A stretch of DNA of 64,000 nucleotides from Ascoidea asiatica (Eukaryota > Ascomycota > Saccharomycetes > Ascoideales > Ascoideaceae), in contig BCKQ01000005.1 of the NCBI GenBank assembly GCA_001600695.1, forward strand, positions 384,593 to 448,592, read 5' to 3'. The notes under the pieces were generated by a model. It did not search any database. It was not told the DNA's origin and was given only the letters and a program-made list of their open reading frames with translations. Positions 62,601-64,000 of this stretch are shown here, piece after piece. A program made the translations under genes and the position numbers. Every line of letters starts with the position of its first letter. Position 1 is the first letter of the stretch.

Positions 62601-63032
62601 TTATCTTTCAATCTTTCAACTTTGGCATCATTTTTCAATAAATATGCTTGTTTATTTTCGGCTATTACTGATTCTAAATCTAAAGTAGTATCAGTTTTGT
62701 TCAAAGTAATAGATTTTTTAGGAGATTCAACAGAATCTACCGTATCGACTGAATCTTGTTTATCATCTTTATTATCTGTATCATTTTTATCATCGGATTG
62801 ATTTACATCTGAAGTTTGTTCAGAGGTTATAGAATTTTTACTTTGCTTTCTTGCCTTTTTGGTCTGAATTTATAAAATAAAAAATGAGAGCAAAAAAATT
62901 ATAAAAAGATCGAGTTAAGTTATGAAATAGTTAGTATTTTTATTCTAATTTTGTAGTCGAAGAATAGTAGATCAAATCTTGAAAAACTCAAACTTAAAAT
63001 AAAGAATAATAAACAAAAGGAAGACTTACCAT
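59606..63032 (-). CDS. ISW2: Isw2 chromatin-remodelling ATPase (two exons, first exon is the ATG)
   Basis: Exon 1 is only ATG (63030-63032), followed at once by GTAAGT. The intron is 62864-63029 (166 nt, TACTAAC near 62934, acceptor TTCAG), and exon 2 is 59606-62863. Phase is kept and 1086 residues result, starting [13 protein letters not shown]. The SNF2 ATPase has [37 protein letters not shown] and [14 protein letters not shown]. The C-terminal HAND-SANT-SLIDE region (about 845-1070) has phrases specific to Isw2 rather than Isw1: [38 protein letters not shown] and [16 protein letters not shown]. Isw2 slides nucleosomes over promoters, with Itc1, to repress genes. Without the intron the frame would begin at a TTG. 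Confidence 0.95.
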
Positions 63033-63470
63033 CTTATTTACCTCTTTTCTGTTATATTTTCTTAAAATTATTAATTCATTTAATCCATTTATGGGATTAT
63101 AATAATATATAAAACATAAATTGATAAAAACCAGTAGTTTTCAGAAATTAAAAAAGTAAAGAATATCAAAATACATAACAAAATGCTAAATGGGTATAAA
63201 CATCAGGGACGTGCCGAGAGAACCAATTTCATGGGTGTTTGAAAAATAAGGAGTCCCGAGTAATTGGCTTCAGTTCACAGGGAAAAGAACGAAACCCACA
63301 ATATCGGTCTTTGTGTAAGAAACAAAAAAATGGGTCAGTTTCTTCTCATTATTTCGTTTCAAGTGGCATAAAAAGAAGTAAAATCTTATGCAAAATATGA
63401 AAATATTAATTCTTTTCTTTCAAAAGAAAGCAGGAAAGGAGTACTTGTGTCAATATTACAAAGACTAAAT
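63033..63470. promoter_or_regulatory. divergent promoter ISW2 / ATL gene
   Basis: This 438-bp gap between divergent starts has a moderately GC-richer patch at 63205-63310 (GGGACGTGCCGAGAG, GAGTCCCGAGTAATTGG). No ACGCGT box or further gene is seen. Confidence 0.45.
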
Positions 63471-63833
63471 ATGGCGAAGCGAAGTGAAGAAGCAGAAACT
63501 TTTCGTGCTGCTGTCTATGATGCCGTGAAAAAAATTCCTTATGGTAAGGTTTCAACTTATGGTCACATAGCAAAAATGATATTTAGACCTCAAAACTCAA
63601 GACAAGTTGGAATTGCTTTGAAAAATTTACCTACAGAGCAAGATGATATTATACCTTGGTGGAGAGTCATTAATTCACAAGGTTTAATCTCTAAGAGAAT
63701 CTCGTTGAAGGGTGAAATTGGGGAACTTTCTCAAGCTAAACGACTCGTTGAAGAAGAAGTTGAAGTGGATTTGGAATTACTAAGCATTGATTTAAGAACT
63801 TATGGCTGGTTTCCTGGAACTGATTTTGATTGA
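63471..63833 (+). CDS. ATL1: alkyltransferase-like protein (ATL, Atl1 type)
   Basis: The ORF encodes 120 residues from the ATG at 63471. It has the MGMT DNA-binding fold: IPYGKVSTYGHIAK with base-flipping Tyr30, and NSRQVGIALKNLP with Arg44. The active-site PCHR of methyltransferases is PWWR here (P62 W63 W64 R65), so the acceptor Cys is replaced by Trp, the defining feature of ATL proteins such as S. pombe Atl1. ATLs bind O6-alkylguanine without transferring the group and channel it to nucleotide excision repair. S. cerevisiae has the true transferase Mgt1 instead. Confidence 0.93.
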   Translation: MAKRSEEAETFRAAVYDAVKKIPYGKVSTYGHIAKMIFRPQNSRQVGIALKNLPTEQDDIIPWWRVINSQGLISKRISLKGEIGELSQAKRLVEEEVEVDLELLSIDLRTYGWFPGTDFD

Positions 63834-64000
63834 TTTTGTTCTTCATGTAGACGAATTGTTACAATGTATTCTCTACTTTTGCAATAAAATGAGTTTTAAT
63901 TTGAAAAGAAAAAAAAAGTAAAAAAAAAGGAAATAAAAATAAAAGATAAAAACTCTAATAACATTTCTAATAGATACTATGTATAGTTATTTGTATTTAT
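63834..64000. other. 3' flank of the ATL gene to window edge
   Basis: It is AT-rich with A-runs near 63905-63930. Nothing else is seen before the right edge. Confidence 0.5.

Noticed and set aside
1-64000. tRNA genes, rRNA, CRISPR arrays, retrotransposon ORFs
   Set aside because: I looked for GGTTCGAATCC-type B boxes, spaced direct repeats and transposase or reverse transcriptase motifs on both strands and found none convincing; a tRNAscan-SE run would settle the tRNAs.

Overview
This window looks like nuclear DNA of an AT-rich budding yeast (Saccharomycotina). The genes are mostly intron-poor. The introns that occur sit near the 5' ends of genes and carry hemiascomycete signals (GTATGT or GTAAGT donors, TACTAAC-type branch sites). 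The proteins are yeast-type: Pol3, Med12/Srb8, Isw2, Akr1, Prm10, Sif2, Tfb4, Fes1, Eme1/Mms4, Hpm1, Cwh43, Boi1/2, a fatty acid elongase and an STP-type zinc-finger factor. A respiratory complex I subunit (NDUFB10/PDSW type) argues against Saccharomycetaceae and Hanseniaspora, which lost complex I. CTG codons are very rare. One in the P450 falls on a conserved Leu, which weakly favours CUG=Leu over CUG=Ser. The species is not resolved; an AT-rich lineage such as Phaffomycetaceae, Saccharomycopsis or Ascoidea is a guess.

Layout. 1-2.3 kb: a BOI1/BOI2-like SH3-SAM protein cut by the left edge. 2.3-4.5 kb: gene-poor, with a short tandem repeat, a Cys-rich broken ORF and a perfect 37-bp palindrome. 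4.5-9.1 kb: POL3 and HPM1, divergent around a promoter holding an MluI cell-cycle box. 9.3-15.6 kb: a spliced complex I subunit, CWH43 and a spliced CYP504-like P450, all on the minus strand. 16.5-26.5 kb: a 2211-residue Med12 and PRM10. 26.5-31 kb: a roadblock/Ego3-like candidate, preceded by five clustered GATA sites, and a fructosyl-amino-acid/pipecolate-type oxidase. 31.4-37.6 kb: a 2060-residue F-box protein. 38-46.7 kb: FES1, a three-exon EME1/MMS4, SIF2, TFB4 and a four-exon gene for an Asterix (UPF0139) protein. 47-51 kb: a 215-bp TA-bounded inverted-repeat element, then an SPP41-like protein with about 15 copies of a short helix motif. 51.4-59.3 kb: AKR1, an ELO-type elongase and an STP factor, all with extreme A/T third-position use and separated by long intergenic stretches with GC-rich islands. 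59.6-63.8 kb: ISW2, whose first exon is only the ATG, and a divergent alkyltransferase-like protein.

No gene cluster or operon is apparent. Genome-maintenance genes are frequent (POL3, EME1/MMS4, TFB4, ATL), as are chromatin and transcription genes (Med12, SIF2, ISW2, STP). At least seven coding introns were assembled from splice signals and reading phase, and one further intron lies in a 5' UTR. Several long single ORFs begin upstream of the first ATG only through a non-ATG codon; the ATG was taken as the start. No tRNA, rRNA, CRISPR array or autonomous transposon was recognised.
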